NCBI GenBank assembly: GCA_036558265.1
Contig: DATBFY010000635.1
Coordinates: 1-11,141 of the forward strand
Source of the DNA: RYN-433 sp036558265
Lineage (GTDB): Bacteria; Planctomycetota; Phycisphaerae; Tepidisphaerales; Tepidisphaeraceae
Length of the DNA: 11,141 bases
Reading direction: 5' to 3'
Part shown: positions 1 to 6,928 of the stretch, piece by piece
Layout of the letters: every line of letters begins with the position of its first letter
Position numbering within the stretch: the first letter of the stretch is position 1
The notes under the pieces: generated by a model
Database searches by the model: none
Told to the model about the DNA's origin: nothing
The model's input: the letters and a program-made list of their open reading frames with translations, nothing else
Program-made: the position numbers and the translations under genes

Positions 1-437
1 AGGTCTTCGGCGCCCTGGCCGGTCGCAAGGAGCCGATCGTCACGCGGACGATGGTGCCGATCTACGTGGACCGGGACGATCCGACCCGCTGGACGGCGCG
101 CCTGACGCCCGCGTCACTTTGGCAGGAATTGCTCCCCGCAATGCTCCTGCTGCCCTTCGCCATCATCCCATGCATCGTGGCCGTGGTAACCCGGCAGACG
201 GTGTTGCGGATCTACCGGTCGGGAGAGCCGGTTCTGGCGGAAGTGGTCGGGATCGGGCATTCCGCCGCCGCGCCATGGTCGAGGCTGGTTCGCTGTGCCG
301 CGCACGTCGGGGCGGACGCCCGGGTGATCAAGGTGCTGCTGCCGACCCGCAAGACCCCCGCCGTGGGCCAACCGCTGTGGCTGCTCGCACCCCCCAGTCG
401 ACCCGAACAAGCCGTGCCAGCGGCCTTGTTTGAATAA
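1..437 (+). CDS. DUF3592-like membrane protein, 3' part
   Basis: The reading frame is open from the left edge (first full codon at base 3) to a TAA at 435-437, so only the C-terminal 144 residues or so are visible and the first ATG inside (51) need not be the start. It reads VPIYVDRDDPTRW, then one hydrophobic segment (about ELLPAMLLLPFAIIPCIVAV), then a short positive stretch and a beta-rich tail ending GQPLWLLAPPSRPEQAVP. The two 'dP..p' type segments either side of the membrane helix resemble the DUF3592 family (small integral membrane proteins of unknown role, in which a hydrophobic helix follows a V.Y.P..P strand). No function can be assigned. The tail lies in the cytoplasm or outside depending on missing helices. 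It is followed by a 121-bp gap before the SEDS gene. Family assignment is from pattern memory and is tentative; that it is coding is fairly secure from GC-rich third positions and the open frame. Confidence 0.6.
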   Translation, partial: VFGALAGRKEPIVTRTMVPIYVDRDDPTRWTARLTPASLWQELLPAMLLLPFAIIPCIVAVVTRQTVLRIYRSGEPVLAEVVGIGHSAAAPWSRLVRCAAHVGADARVIKVLLPTRKTPAVGQPLWLLAPPSRPEQAVPAALFE

Positions 438-480
438 CCAAATCCGGCAGAATCAGGTCCAAGAAGTCAGAAGCGACAAT

Positions 481-540
481 CGAGAAGCGAGAAGTAGGCG
501 ATAGATGAAGTAGTCGCTGTCGTCTGCTTCTCGCTTCTCG
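481..540. repeat. Inverted repeat of the GAAGCGAGAAG type
   Basis: CGAGAAGCGAGAAG at 481-494 is the exact reverse complement of 527-540. Pairing extends over 495-497 against 524-526 with one G-T type mismatch, and a nested GCGA (498-501)/TCGC (514-517) stem sits inside. The arms are themselves internally repetitive (AGAAGCG units), and a further AGAAGCGA-like unit lies at about 469-475. It sits 18 bp upstream of the next gene's ATG, so it would be in the leader or promoter. It could be a dispersed REP/MITE-like element or a regulatory hairpin; the window alone cannot decide. Confidence 0.55.
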
Positions 541-558
541 CTTCCTGTCCACGCACGG

Positions 559-1749
559 ATGCGCAAGTTCTGGGAACAACTCGCGATCGCCACCAACTGG
601 CCCGTCATTGCGGCGGTGATCGTGCTCTCGTTGACCGGGGTGGTCAGCATCTGGGGCGACGAGCCGACCGAGGGCAAAAAGCAGCTCGTGTTCCTGTTTA
701 TCGGCATCGGCTGCATGATCGCGTTCCAGGCGGTCAATTACCTGTTCCTGGCGCGCTTCGCGTGGGGGTTTTACATCCTTGCGAACCTGCTGGTGCTCTA
801 CACCGTGGTCGGTACGGTCGTCCACGTGCCGGGGGTCAAGGTCATCAACGGGGCGTCGAACTGGATCAACTTCCCCGGCTTCTCGATGCAGCCGTCGGAA
901 CTGGTAAAGTTGGGATTCTGCGCCGTGCTGTCGCGGTACCTCCGCTATCGGACCAACTACCGCAGCTTTTTTGGACTTTTCGCCCCGTTTGCGCTCTGCT
1001 TCGGGCCGGTGGCGCTGATCATGAAGCAGCCGGATCTGGGGACGGCTCTCATCTTCATCCCGGCGCTGTTCGTGATGCTGTTCGTGGCCGGGGCGCGGGT
1101 GTGGCACCTGGCGCTGATCGTCTCGGTCGGGGTGTTCTTCGCACCGCTGATGTGGTTCAGCGGGCACTGCAAGATGCCCGGGTGCCAGATCTGCCCGAGC
1201 ATTCCGCTGCTCAAGCACCTGCCGCAGTTCGTGAAGCACTACCAGCGCGAGCGGGTGTACGCGATGTTTTCGAGCGACCCATCCGTGCTCCAGGAGGCCG
1301 GCTACCAGCAGGAGCATGCGGTGACGGCGTTCGGGTCGGGCGGGTTCACCGGCAAGGGGATGGGGAACATCCCGGTCGGCCGCTACGTGCCCGAGGCGCA
1401 CAACGACATGATCTTCTCGCTGGTGGGCGAGCAGTTCGGCTTCTGGGGCGTGGCGGTGGTGCTCGGGGCCTATTTCGCGCTGTTCACGGCGGGCATCGAG
1501 ATCGCGGCGGCGACGCGCGAGCCGTTCGGCAAGCTCTTCGCGGTCGGCACGGTGACGCTGCTGGCGGGGCAGGCCTTCCTCAACATCATGGTCTGCCTGC
1601 GCGTCTTTCCGGTGACGGGGGTGACGCTGCCGTTTTTAAGTTATGGCGGGAGCAGCCTGGTCACGAGCTTCATGGCGGCGGGGTTGCTGCTCAACGTCGG
1701 GCAGAACCGGCCGATCGTGATGGCGAACGATGCGTTTGAGTTTGATTAA
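559..1749 (+). CDS. rodA: RodA/FtsW-family (SEDS) peptidoglycan glycosyltransferase
   Basis: A 396-residue polytopic membrane protein of the SEDS family, which polymerises lipid II into glycan strands with a partner class B penicillin-binding protein. Visible family features are the GASNWINFPGFSMQPSEL block (98-115), KQPDLGTALIF (156-166), the GSGGFTGKGMG loop (259-269), and PEAHNDMIFSLVGEQFGFWG (278-297), whose Asp283 matches the essential Asp of the usual PE.HTDFIF motif. The C-terminal block PVTGVTLPFLSYGGSSL (351-367) is classical. GYQQ before the GSGG loop and GKG rather than GVG lean toward RodA over FtsW. Oddity: a Cys-rich insertion, HCKMPGCQIC (203-212), lies in the loop before the QRERVYAMF helix. 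No strong Shine-Dalgarno precedes the ATG at 559; the start is chosen because the next in-frame Met lies past the first helix. It stands alone here, with no mre or pbp gene in view. Confidence 0.9.
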   Translation: MRKFWEQLAIATNWPVIAAVIVLSLTGVVSIWGDEPTEGKKQLVFLFIGIGCMIAFQAVNYLFLARFAWGFYILANLLVLYTVVGTVVHVPGVKVINGASNWINFPGFSMQPSELVKLGFCAVLSRYLRYRTNYRSFFGLFAPFALCFGPVALIMKQPDLGTALIFIPALFVMLFVAGARVWHLALIVSVGVFFAPLMWFSGHCKMPGCQICPSIPLLKHLPQFVKHYQRERVYAMFSSDPSVLQEAGYQQEHAVTAFGSGGFTGKGMGNIPVGRYVPEAHNDMIFSLVGEQFGFWGVAVVLGAYFALFTAGIEIAAATREPFGKLFAVGTVTLLAGQAFLNIMVCLRVFPVTGVTLPFLSYGGSSLVTSFMAAGLLLNVGQNRPIVMANDAFEFD

Positions 1750-1805
1750 TGCGGCGCGAAGGGGCGGCGGTCAAGCCGAGTTCCCGACGGGGAGGGTGCC
1801 GCATT
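1748..1805 (+). terminator. Stem-loop overlapping the rodA stop codon
   Basis: AATGCGGC at 1748-1755, which includes the end of the TAA stop, is the exact reverse complement of GCCGCATT at 1798-1805. The 42-base loop contains further short GC-rich complementarity (CGGC/GCCG). No T-run follows, so this is at best a structure marking the transcript end, not a standard intrinsic terminator. Confidence 0.3.
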
Positions 1806-1896
1806 CGGTGTAGGATTTACGGGCCACGACAGCGATCCGACGCGCGGCGCCACGACCGATTTCCGGTGCCCTCCGGTTCCCCACAAACGGCGTTTC

Positions 1897-1962
1897 CCTA
1901 GGTGGAAATGCTGCTGCGGCTTAAAGTTAAATTAATTGCAATTTGTTGCTCAGCAGCCTAGG
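1897..1962 (+). promoter_or_regulatory. AT-rich island flanked by an inverted repeat, upstream of the small ORF
   Basis: An AT-rich block at 1921-1945 (TTAAAGTTAAATTAATTGCA and following) stands out in GC-rich surroundings and contains the palindrome ATTGCAAT. It is bracketed by GCTGCTG (1910-1916) and its reverse complement CAGCAGC (1951-1957), and outside these by CCTAGG at 1897-1902 and again at 1957-1962. The block lies 33-98 bp upstream of the ATG at 1995 and is the likeliest promoter/operator location for that gene. A clear -35/-10 pair could not be assigned. Confidence 0.3.
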
Positions 1963-1994
1963 CTTGGGTTGTTCAAGAAACGGGAGCCGGGGCC

Positions 1995-2321
1995 ATGAAA
2001 TTCGAATGCGACGGGGTGCGATACGACTCGAACGACCTCCATGTCTTCCACCCGCAGTCCAGCTACATGCGGTTGATCTTCATGACGCGCGACTATTCAC
2101 GCGTGATGGTCGGGGTCGTGGACCGCTGGACCGGCTTTAACATCCGTGGCGCCGGGTGCGCGGAGATCGAGTACCTGGCCGAGCGCTACGGCATCCAGGA
2201 TTTGAAACGGGCATTGGGTCACGCCACGGGCGGATGCGTGCCCAACGGACTGATCTCGCCCCGGGCGCAGGCGCAGGCTATTGCGCCGCGACTTTGCCAT
2301 AAAATCGCCAGCTCGACGTGA
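1995..2321 (+). CDS. Small hypothetical protein, 108 aa
   Basis: Not recognised. It starts MKFECDGVRYDSNDLHVFHP and has a compact-looking core (MRLIFMTRDYSRVMVGVVDRW, AEIEYLAERYGIQDLKRAL) that reads like a folded alpha/beta mini-protein, and most codons end in G or C as in neighbouring genes. GGAG at 1982-1985 lies about 9 nt before the ATG, a usable ribosome-binding site. The last 35 or so residues (ATGGCVPNGLISPRAQAQ onward) look less protein-like, and the final 44 bp overlap the 3' end of the opposite-strand DUF885 gene, so the natural C-terminus may have been lengthened by loss of an earlier stop. No signal peptide or membrane helix is visible. An AT-rich island upstream probably carries its promoter. 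It is likely a real gene, with unknown role. Confidence 0.55.
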   Translation: MKFECDGVRYDSNDLHVFHPQSSYMRLIFMTRDYSRVMVGVVDRWTGFNIRGAGCAEIEYLAERYGIQDLKRALGHATGGCVPNGLISPRAQAQAIAPRLCHKIASST

Positions 2322-4113
2322 AATCGCGCGACAATTTCTGACCCGTCAAACTCGCCCGGATCATCTCGATGGGGATCGCGTTTTCCCGCAGCACCGCGTC
2401 GTGGAACTGCGCCTCGGTCATCTTGCCCGCCGAGCCGCCCACCAGTTCCTTGTGAAGCTCGCGCAACTGCAGTCCGCCCAGCATGTACGCCGCCTGGTAG
2501 AGGGGGCCATAGCTTCCATTCACGCTGCGGCGCACCTCGGCGGTGGCGTTTTTCCGCTCGTGACCCACCCGGCTGACCAGGAAGTCGATCGCCTGCGGCG
2601 CGGTCATCTTCCCCAGGTGAAAGTTCAGCGAGAAGATGATCCGCGCGCACCGGTGCGCACGCCAGAAGAGCATTCCCACGCGATCCTCCGGCGTGCGCGG
2701 GAAGCCCAGATCCCACATTCGCATCTCCCAGTAGAGCGCCCACCCCTCCACCAGGAACGGCGTGCGGAAGACGCGGCGGTGCGGGTTGTACCGCTCGGCC
2801 ATGAAGAGCTGGAGGTGATGCCCCGGGATGATCTCGTGAAACACCGTCGCCCGGCTGAAGGACGGGTTGTTCCCGCGCATCCCCATCAGCTTGTCCTCGA
2901 AGCTCATCGTGTCGGTCGGGTAGGAGACGCTGATCACCTCGCCGCCGGTGAAGTATGGGTTCACCCGCTGCCGCTGCGGGGACATCATCTCCATCCGCCA
3001 GATCTCCTTGCACAGCGGCGGGATCGTCACCAGCTTACGGTCCTCGACGTACTGGGTCGCCTCGTCGGCCAGGTGCTTGATGAGCATCGGCTGCTCGCCC
3101 GGTTTGACGTGCTGCTTCGACACCAGGTCCAGCGCCTGCTTCCACGTTTCACAGTGCAGGTCACTGGCCGTCTTTTGCATCTCCTTCTCGCACCAGGCGA
3201 ACTCGCGGTTGGCAATCTCGATCAGCTCCTCGGGCGAATACGGGATCATCTCCGCCGCCAGCGCGTCCAGGAGCGCGTCGCGGCCGATCGGGTCGCCGAT
3301 CACCGGCTCTTCCTCGCCCTCGGCCGCGGTCATTCCCGCCAGGCGCTTGCGCAGGAAGTCGGCGTAGTCCTGCAGGTCCTTGTCGGCCTTGGGATACGTC
3401 TGCTTCGCCCACCAGGTGAATTCCGGGTTGTAACCGTCGTAGAAGTCGTGCCAGTGCCGCAGCGTGTTGCGCAGGCCGTCGGCCACCTGGGCCGCCCGAC
3501 CGGCTATCACCTTCGACGGCACGTCCTGCGAGTTGCTCTTGAGCTTGGCCTCCAGCCCCTTGCGCACCGCCGCTACCTGCTTGTCGATCTCCGTCAGCGC
3601 CTTGGCCGAGGCCTCGGAATCGATCGGCTCGACCCGGCGACGCCGCTCTTCCAGGTCCGTGATCGCCTGGGCGAACGGCAGCAGCGGCGCGATCTCGCCG
3701 AACTGTTTCTGCTGGTGCTCGAGCTGCTTGCGTTCGAACGTGAGCGTGTTCTTGAGCAGGAGGTAATCGATCTGGCCGGGATGGTCGAGCGCGTCGAAGT
3801 CCTGCGCCTCCAGCGCCCGCGTCTGGTCCTCGAAGAACTTCGCCATGCGTGCGCGGCGCGCGTCCGAAGCCGCCGGTGTGCTGCTGCCGCCGCCCCCCCC
3901 GCCCCCGCCGCCGCGCTCCCCGAAGCGGTCACCGCTGAAGTAGCGCTCCAGGGCCCGCTCGTCCTGGTCGTAGCGCTCGATGAAGGTGCGCATCGGCCCG
4001 GTCGATTCGTTCTGTTCCCACAGCGTCGCCGGTGGCTGCGCGGCGGTGGCCGACCGCGCGGCAAGGAGCACCAGCAGACACGCGAAGATCTGTATTCGGA
4101 TCGGTGGAATCAT
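2278..4113 (-). CDS. Exported DUF885-family metallopeptidase-like protein
   Basis: A 611-residue protein of the DUF885 family (COG4805-type, around 600 aa), related to zinc metallopeptidases. The start is placed at the ATG at 4113: this gives a signal peptide MIPPIRIQIFACLLVLLAAR with a SATAA|Q-type cleavage site, and GAGGGA lies about 7 nt upstream. The frame is open further (to 4386), but that extension reads through a palindromic repeat and is not signal-like. The family signature HEIIPGHHLQLF is at 426-437 (His426, Glu427, His432/433), with Glu456 in LVEGWALYWE as the likely third metal ligand. A nine-glycine run at 68-76 comes from a C-rich tract. The product should act in the periplasm; its substrate is unknown, and family members are usually presumed to cut peptides. 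It follows the subtilase gene on the same strand but behind terminator-like hairpins, so it probably has its own promoter. Its 3' end overlaps the convergent small ORF by 44 bp. Confidence 0.88.
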   Translation of the reverse strand: MIPPIRIQIFACLLVLLAARSATAAQPPATLWEQNESTGPMRTFIERYDQDERALERYFSGDRFGERGGGGGGGGGSSTPAASDARRARMAKFFEDQTRALEAQDFDALDHPGQIDYLLLKNTLTFERKQLEHQQKQFGEIAPLLPFAQAITDLEERRRRVEPIDSEASAKALTEIDKQVAAVRKGLEAKLKSNSQDVPSKVIAGRAAQVADGLRNTLRHWHDFYDGYNPEFTWWAKQTYPKADKDLQDYADFLRKRLAGMTAAEGEEEPVIGDPIGRDALLDALAAEMIPYSPEELIEIANREFAWCEKEMQKTASDLHCETWKQALDLVSKQHVKPGEQPMLIKHLADEATQYVEDRKLVTIPPLCKEIWRMEMMSPQRQRVNPYFTGGEVISVSYPTDTMSFEDKLMGMRGNNPSFSRATVFHEIIPGHHLQLFMAERYNPHRRVFRTPFLVEGWALYWEMRMWDLGFPRTPEDRVGMLFWRAHRCARIIFSLNFHLGKMTAPQAIDFLVSRVGHERKNATAEVRRSVNGSYGPLYQAAYMLGGLQLRELHKELVGGSAGKMTEAQFHDAVLRENAIPIEMIRASLTGQKLSRDFTSSWRFYGKVAAQ

Positions 4114-4130
4114 GCGTCGTCCCTCACGAG

Positions 4131-4214
4131 GAAAAGGGGACGTCCAGAATTTCCTAGCGCCGCGCCCGCCCGCGCAAGCTTGCGCTCGGGGAAAATTCTG
4201 GATGTCCCCTTTTC
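4131..4214. repeat. Nested palindromic element (REP/MITE-like)
   Basis: The left arm 4131-4154 (GAAAAGGGGACGTCCAGAAT plus TTCC) and right arm 4190-4214 are reverse complements except for one substitution and one extra base in a short T/A run. Inside the loop lies a perfect 14-bp palindrome, GCGCAAGCTTGCGC, at 4172-4185, so the whole 84-bp unit can fold into a large double hairpin. It ends 17 bp before the DUF885 start codon, just outside the ribosome-binding site. Similar AAAAGGGGACATCC...-type arms are, from memory, common as dispersed intergenic repeats linked to IS200-like REP-associated transposases, but no such transposase is in the window. Confidence 0.65.
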
Positions 4215-4242
4215 GGCAGGATACGCCCCGCCCTGCCCCCAT

Positions 4243-4293
4243 GCAAAAAGAGAAAGAGGGACGGACGATAGGTGGGTGTCTACCGCCCGTCCC
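4243..4293 (-). terminator. Intrinsic-terminator-like hairpin downstream of the subtilase gene
   Basis: Read on the minus strand, GGGACGG (4293-4287) pairs with CCGTCCC (4264-4258), with an additional GGT/ACC pair inside the 22-base loop. It is followed at once by a T-rich tract, TCTTTCTCTTTTTG (4257-4244). Stem plus T-tract is the standard layout for rho-independent termination. It lies about 115 bp past the subtilase stop and about 130 bp before the DUF885 start, so it would separate the two transcripts. Confidence 0.45.
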
Positions 4294-4368
4294 GGGGGAG
4301 CCTTTGCGGCTCGATGGGAGGCTTGGGATTGTCACGCGAATCGTCGAGAAATGTCGTCCCGGCGATTC

Positions 4369-4394
4369 CCCGCGGCGTGTGTTCACGCCGCGGG
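4369..4394 (-). terminator. Strong GC hairpin 15 bp after the subtilase stop
   Basis: CCCGCGGCGTG at 4369-4379 and CACGCCGCGGG at 4384-4394 form a perfect 11-bp stem with a 4-base loop. It lies just past the minus-strand stop codon at 4409-4411. No T-tract follows on either strand, so it may protect the mRNA 3' end or act together with the T-rich hairpin further on. Confidence 0.45.
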
Positions 4395-4408
4395 CTAAGC
4401 GGCGTCCG

Positions 4409-6445
4409 TCAACCGATCTTGATCCAGTTCACGTTCCCGGCCCATTTGTGACCGCCGGACGAATCGATCACCAGTCGGATCACGTGCTTGCCGGCGCTCA
4501 ACTTAATGCCGCCGCGGTGGATCGTGTACCACTTCTGGAAGCTGCCGGTGTTGGCGAAGTTGATCCGGTCGGTGACCCACTTGCCGTCCACCTCGAAGTG
4601 GAACTGGGCGTTGGCGTACAGGCTCGCCACCCGCGTGTCGAAGTTGAACGTGCCGGCCTTGGTCACGTTGACCGTGTAGTCCAGCCACTCGCCCTGCTTC
4701 ATGTAGCCGACGTTGTAGCCGCCGCCCGAGTCCGCCGACTTCTCGATGTCCACGCCCGTGTTCGTGCGGTACTGCTTGCCCTCGTTGTTGCTGCTCCAGT
4801 CCTTGTAAGCCACGCCGTTGGCGCCGTTGTCGAAGTCCTCGGCCTGGATCGTAGCGGTTTTGCCCTGCGTGAGGTTCACGCTCTTGTATGGCGTGGCCTT
4901 GGTCGATCCGCCGCTGCTTGACGGCGCCTGCGGCGTGGACGTCGAGCCGACCCGCGCGAACCGCATCAGGTTGAAGTTGCCGACGTAGCCGCTGCGGCCG
5001 TTCTTGTCGAAGACCAGGCGCATCGTGTGCTTGCCGCCGGTCAGGTTGATGCCCTTGACCTGCACGCTGGCGTAGGTGTTCCAGTTCTTGGTGTCCGGGA
5101 CGCCAAGCGTGCCGCTGACGTTCTTCCCGTCCACCTCGAGGTGGAACGCGCCGCCGCTGCCCAGCGCCGCCACGCGGAACTCGACGTGGTAGCTGCCCGC
5201 GGCGGTGACGTTCACCGTGTACTTAAGCCACTCGCCCGCCTTCACCATCCCGACCGCGCGGGTCGAGTTCTGATCCTTCATCGAGATCACGTCCACGCCA
5301 CCCGCGCGGTAGTTGTTCCCGCCGGTGTTCTTCGAATCCGTGTCGTGGTACGCCTGGCCTTCGTTGCCGGCGTCGAAGTTCTCCACCTCGAGCACCGTGT
5401 TGCCGGTGATGTTCGTCGGCGTGCTGGTCACGCCGCCGCTGTAGGGCGGCTTGGGGTCGGGCGTGGGATCAGGGTTCTGCGGCGGCGGGGGCGTGGGCTT
5501 GCCCGCCTGCTTGAGGGCCAGCTTCACCGCGTTGTAGAGGTTCAGCCGCGAGTAGCTGCGCTTCGTCGCCGAATCGTAGACGCTCGCCCCGCTGCTCTTG
5601 AGGATCGACGTGATCTGCGCATTGGTGAACTTCGGATTGATCTGCCGGAGGATCGCCGCCGCCCCCGCGATCTGCGGCGACGACCAGCTTGTCCCCACCG
5701 CGCTGTCCACGTAAATGTGCTTCTTGCTCCCGACATCGTAATAGGGCAGCGTGATCTTGTCGCCGGGCGCCAGGAAGTCCAGGGCCGGCCCGCGCTGGGT
5801 GAAGCCGCTCATCCCGCCGCCGTTGGTGACCGAGCCGACGATCGCCTCCGACGCCGACCATTCCGCCGCCGCGTACTTGGTCCCGCCGTTACCCGACGGA
5901 CTGGCGACGTACACGCCCATCTTGTCGAGCGTCGCCAGGCTCGCCTTGATCGAGTTGCCGGTCGTCTTGGTCCCGCCGCCCCCGTAATCGGTCATGTTCA
6001 CGGCGACGATGTTGTACTTGGACTTGTTGGCGATCACCCACTGAAGCGCCGCCGCCACGCCCGACTGATTGTTCTGCCGCAGCGCGACCAGCTTCACGCC
6101 CGGCGCGATCCCCTGGAAGTGGTAGCCTTTATAGTCGTACCCCGACGAAGCGATCATGCCCGCCACGCCCGTCCCGTGGGCGTAGCTGTCCGACATGGGG
6201 TTCGAATCCTTCCCCATGTAATCCCAGCCACCGATCACCTTCTTGCCCCACCCGCCTCCCAGGGCCGGATGGTTGTAATCGACGCCGGAATCGATGACGG
6301 CTACGGTTTCCCCCGCGCCGGTGAGCTGCGGAAACTGCTGGGCGACCAGATCCTGACCGATCAGCTTGGCCTGTGCCCCCCAGGCCGCCGACAACAACTG
6401 GCGTCCCTCAAGTGACTCCACATACAAATGGTTGCGCTGAAACAT
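4409..6445 (-). CDS. Surface/secreted S8 subtilase with two CBM6-like domains
   Basis: A 678-residue serine peptidase. The ATG at 6445 is chosen because AGGAAGG lies just upstream and the product then begins with the planctomycete LEPR-XLL-type motif (SLEGRQLLS, 11-19); an upstream ATG at 6502 adds 19 unlikely residues. The subtilisin triad is visible: Asp52 (VAVIDSGVDYNHP), His90 (SYAHGTGVAG) and Ser253 (VGTSWSSPQIAGAAA), with the oxyanion Asn186 in SPSGNGG. Almost no propeptide separates the N-terminal motif from the catalytic domain (about 45-312). A Pro-rich linker (316-334) leads to two similar beta-sandwich modules, about 350-496 and 525-678, each with a (V/I)(E/Q)(V/A)E.FD start and a GEWL.YTVNVT...G core, typical of carbohydrate-binding family 6. 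The role is probably extracellular protein degradation anchored to polysaccharide. The two CBMs are diverged repeats of one another. No LPXTG or other sorting tail is seen. Expression signals upstream are only a T-rich stretch (minus strand of 6497-6520). Confidence 0.9.
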   Translation of the reverse strand: MFQRNHLYVESLEGRQLLSAAWGAQAKLIGQDLVAQQFPQLTGAGETVAVIDSGVDYNHPALGGGWGKKVIGGWDYMGKDSNPMSDSYAHGTGVAGMIASSGYDYKGYHFQGIAPGVKLVALRQNNQSGVAAALQWVIANKSKYNIVAVNMTDYGGGGTKTTGNSIKASLATLDKMGVYVASPSGNGGTKYAAAEWSASEAIVGSVTNGGGMSGFTQRGPALDFLAPGDKITLPYYDVGSKKHIYVDSAVGTSWSSPQIAGAAAILRQINPKFTNAQITSILKSSGASVYDSATKRSYSRLNLYNAVKLALKQAGKPTPPPPQNPDPTPDPKPPYSGGVTSTPTNITGNTVLEVENFDAGNEGQAYHDTDSKNTGGNNYRAGGVDVISMKDQNSTRAVGMVKAGEWLKYTVNVTAAGSYHVEFRVAALGSGGAFHLEVDGKNVSGTLGVPDTKNWNTYASVQVKGINLTGGKHTMRLVFDKNGRSGYVGNFNLMRFARVGSTSTPQAPSSSGGSTKATPYKSVNLTQGKTATIQAEDFDNGANGVAYKDWSSNNEGKQYRTNTGVDIEKSADSGGGYNVGYMKQGEWLDYTVNVTKAGTFNFDTRVASLYANAQFHFEVDGKWVTDRINFANTGSFQKWYTIHRGGIKLSAGKHVIRLVIDSSGGHKWAGNVNWIKIG

Positions 6446-6893
6446 GACCTTCCTATCGTGCGACGGTGAACGGGCACTCAGTCCCCGTCCCCCGAACAAC
6501 AAAAAATTGATAAAAAACGTAGGGTCCCGTAACGGAGGCTCAGAGGAAGGTGGGAGAGCCTGTTATTCGGATCAGCCCTCGGTCGGCCGCAAGATCAGAA
6601 CACTGGTTCGTGACCGCAGACCAAAACCCAATGGGCGGGTGTCGCACGGACGCCCGGTGCCTCAAGACGTTTGACCGACGTCTCTTGGCCCCTTTGTCGT
6701 CACCCGCACTCGGGAAGGGGGATGACGACTCAAATCCGACTCGGGATACAAAACACCAACCGATATGATGCCCGATTGGTGAGCCAAGTTTGATAAAGCT
6801 ATCGGACCCATGAGTCAACCCCTGTCGCGCCCTTTTGCGCAAAATATTTCACCCCCGCGCAGATTCCGCCAAATCCGGGGGATTGGCGGTCGA
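6446..6893. other. Long non-coding interval between divergent genes
   Basis: No convincing gene is present. The interval must carry the subtilase promoter at its left side, where an A-rich tract on the plus strand (CAACAAAAAATTGATAAAAA around 6497-6516) is the only AT-rich island, but no clean -35/-10 pair was found. At 6696-6729 GTCGTCA and TGACGAC form a 7-bp stem (extended by CCC/GGG with a bulge). Shorter GC-rich complementary segments (for example around 6635-6660) suggest some RNA structure, but it matches no riboswitch or small RNA class that I recognise. Confidence 0.4.
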
Positions 6894-6922
6894 TTGACAC
6901 CGTTTGGGCCCCTCCCTACATT
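6894..6922 (+). promoter_or_regulatory. Sigma-70-type promoter for a leaderless lipoprotein mRNA
   Basis: A perfect TTGACA (6894-6899), a 17-bp spacer and TACATT (6917-6922, four of six consensus bases including the key TA...T). Transcription would begin about 6-8 nt after the -10 box, that is at 6928-6930, which coincides with the ATG at 6929. The mRNA would therefore have no or almost no 5' leader and no Shine-Dalgarno. Confidence 0.6.
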
Positions 6923-6928
6923 CCGCCC

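Noticed and set aside
328..1401. 357-codon minus-strand ORF across rodA
   Set aside because: His/Arg/Asp-rich antisense shadow of a clear SEDS gene.
4114..4386. N-terminal extension of the DUF885 frame to an ATG at 4386
   Set aside because: It reads through a palindromic repeat and a terminator-like hairpin, and would bury the obvious signal peptide and ribosome-binding site at 4113.
2281..4398. 705-codon plus-strand ORF antisense to DUF885
   Set aside because: An Arg/Leu/His-rich shadow typical of GC-rich antisense frames; the opposite strand has a recognisable family with catalytic motif and signal peptide.
5027..6415. 462-codon plus-strand ORF antisense to the subtilase
   Set aside because: Composition is Arg/Val/His-rich without domain-like features; the opposite strand carries the intact subtilisin triad.
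6590..6660. tRNA- or riboswitch-like GGTTCG and GGTGTCGCACGGACG segments
   Set aside because: No matching acceptor or anticodon stems, and no recognisable riboswitch core.
6540..6842. 100-codon minus-strand ORF in the non-coding interval
   Set aside because: No ribosome-binding site, no protein-like pattern, and codon third positions unlike those of neighbouring genes.
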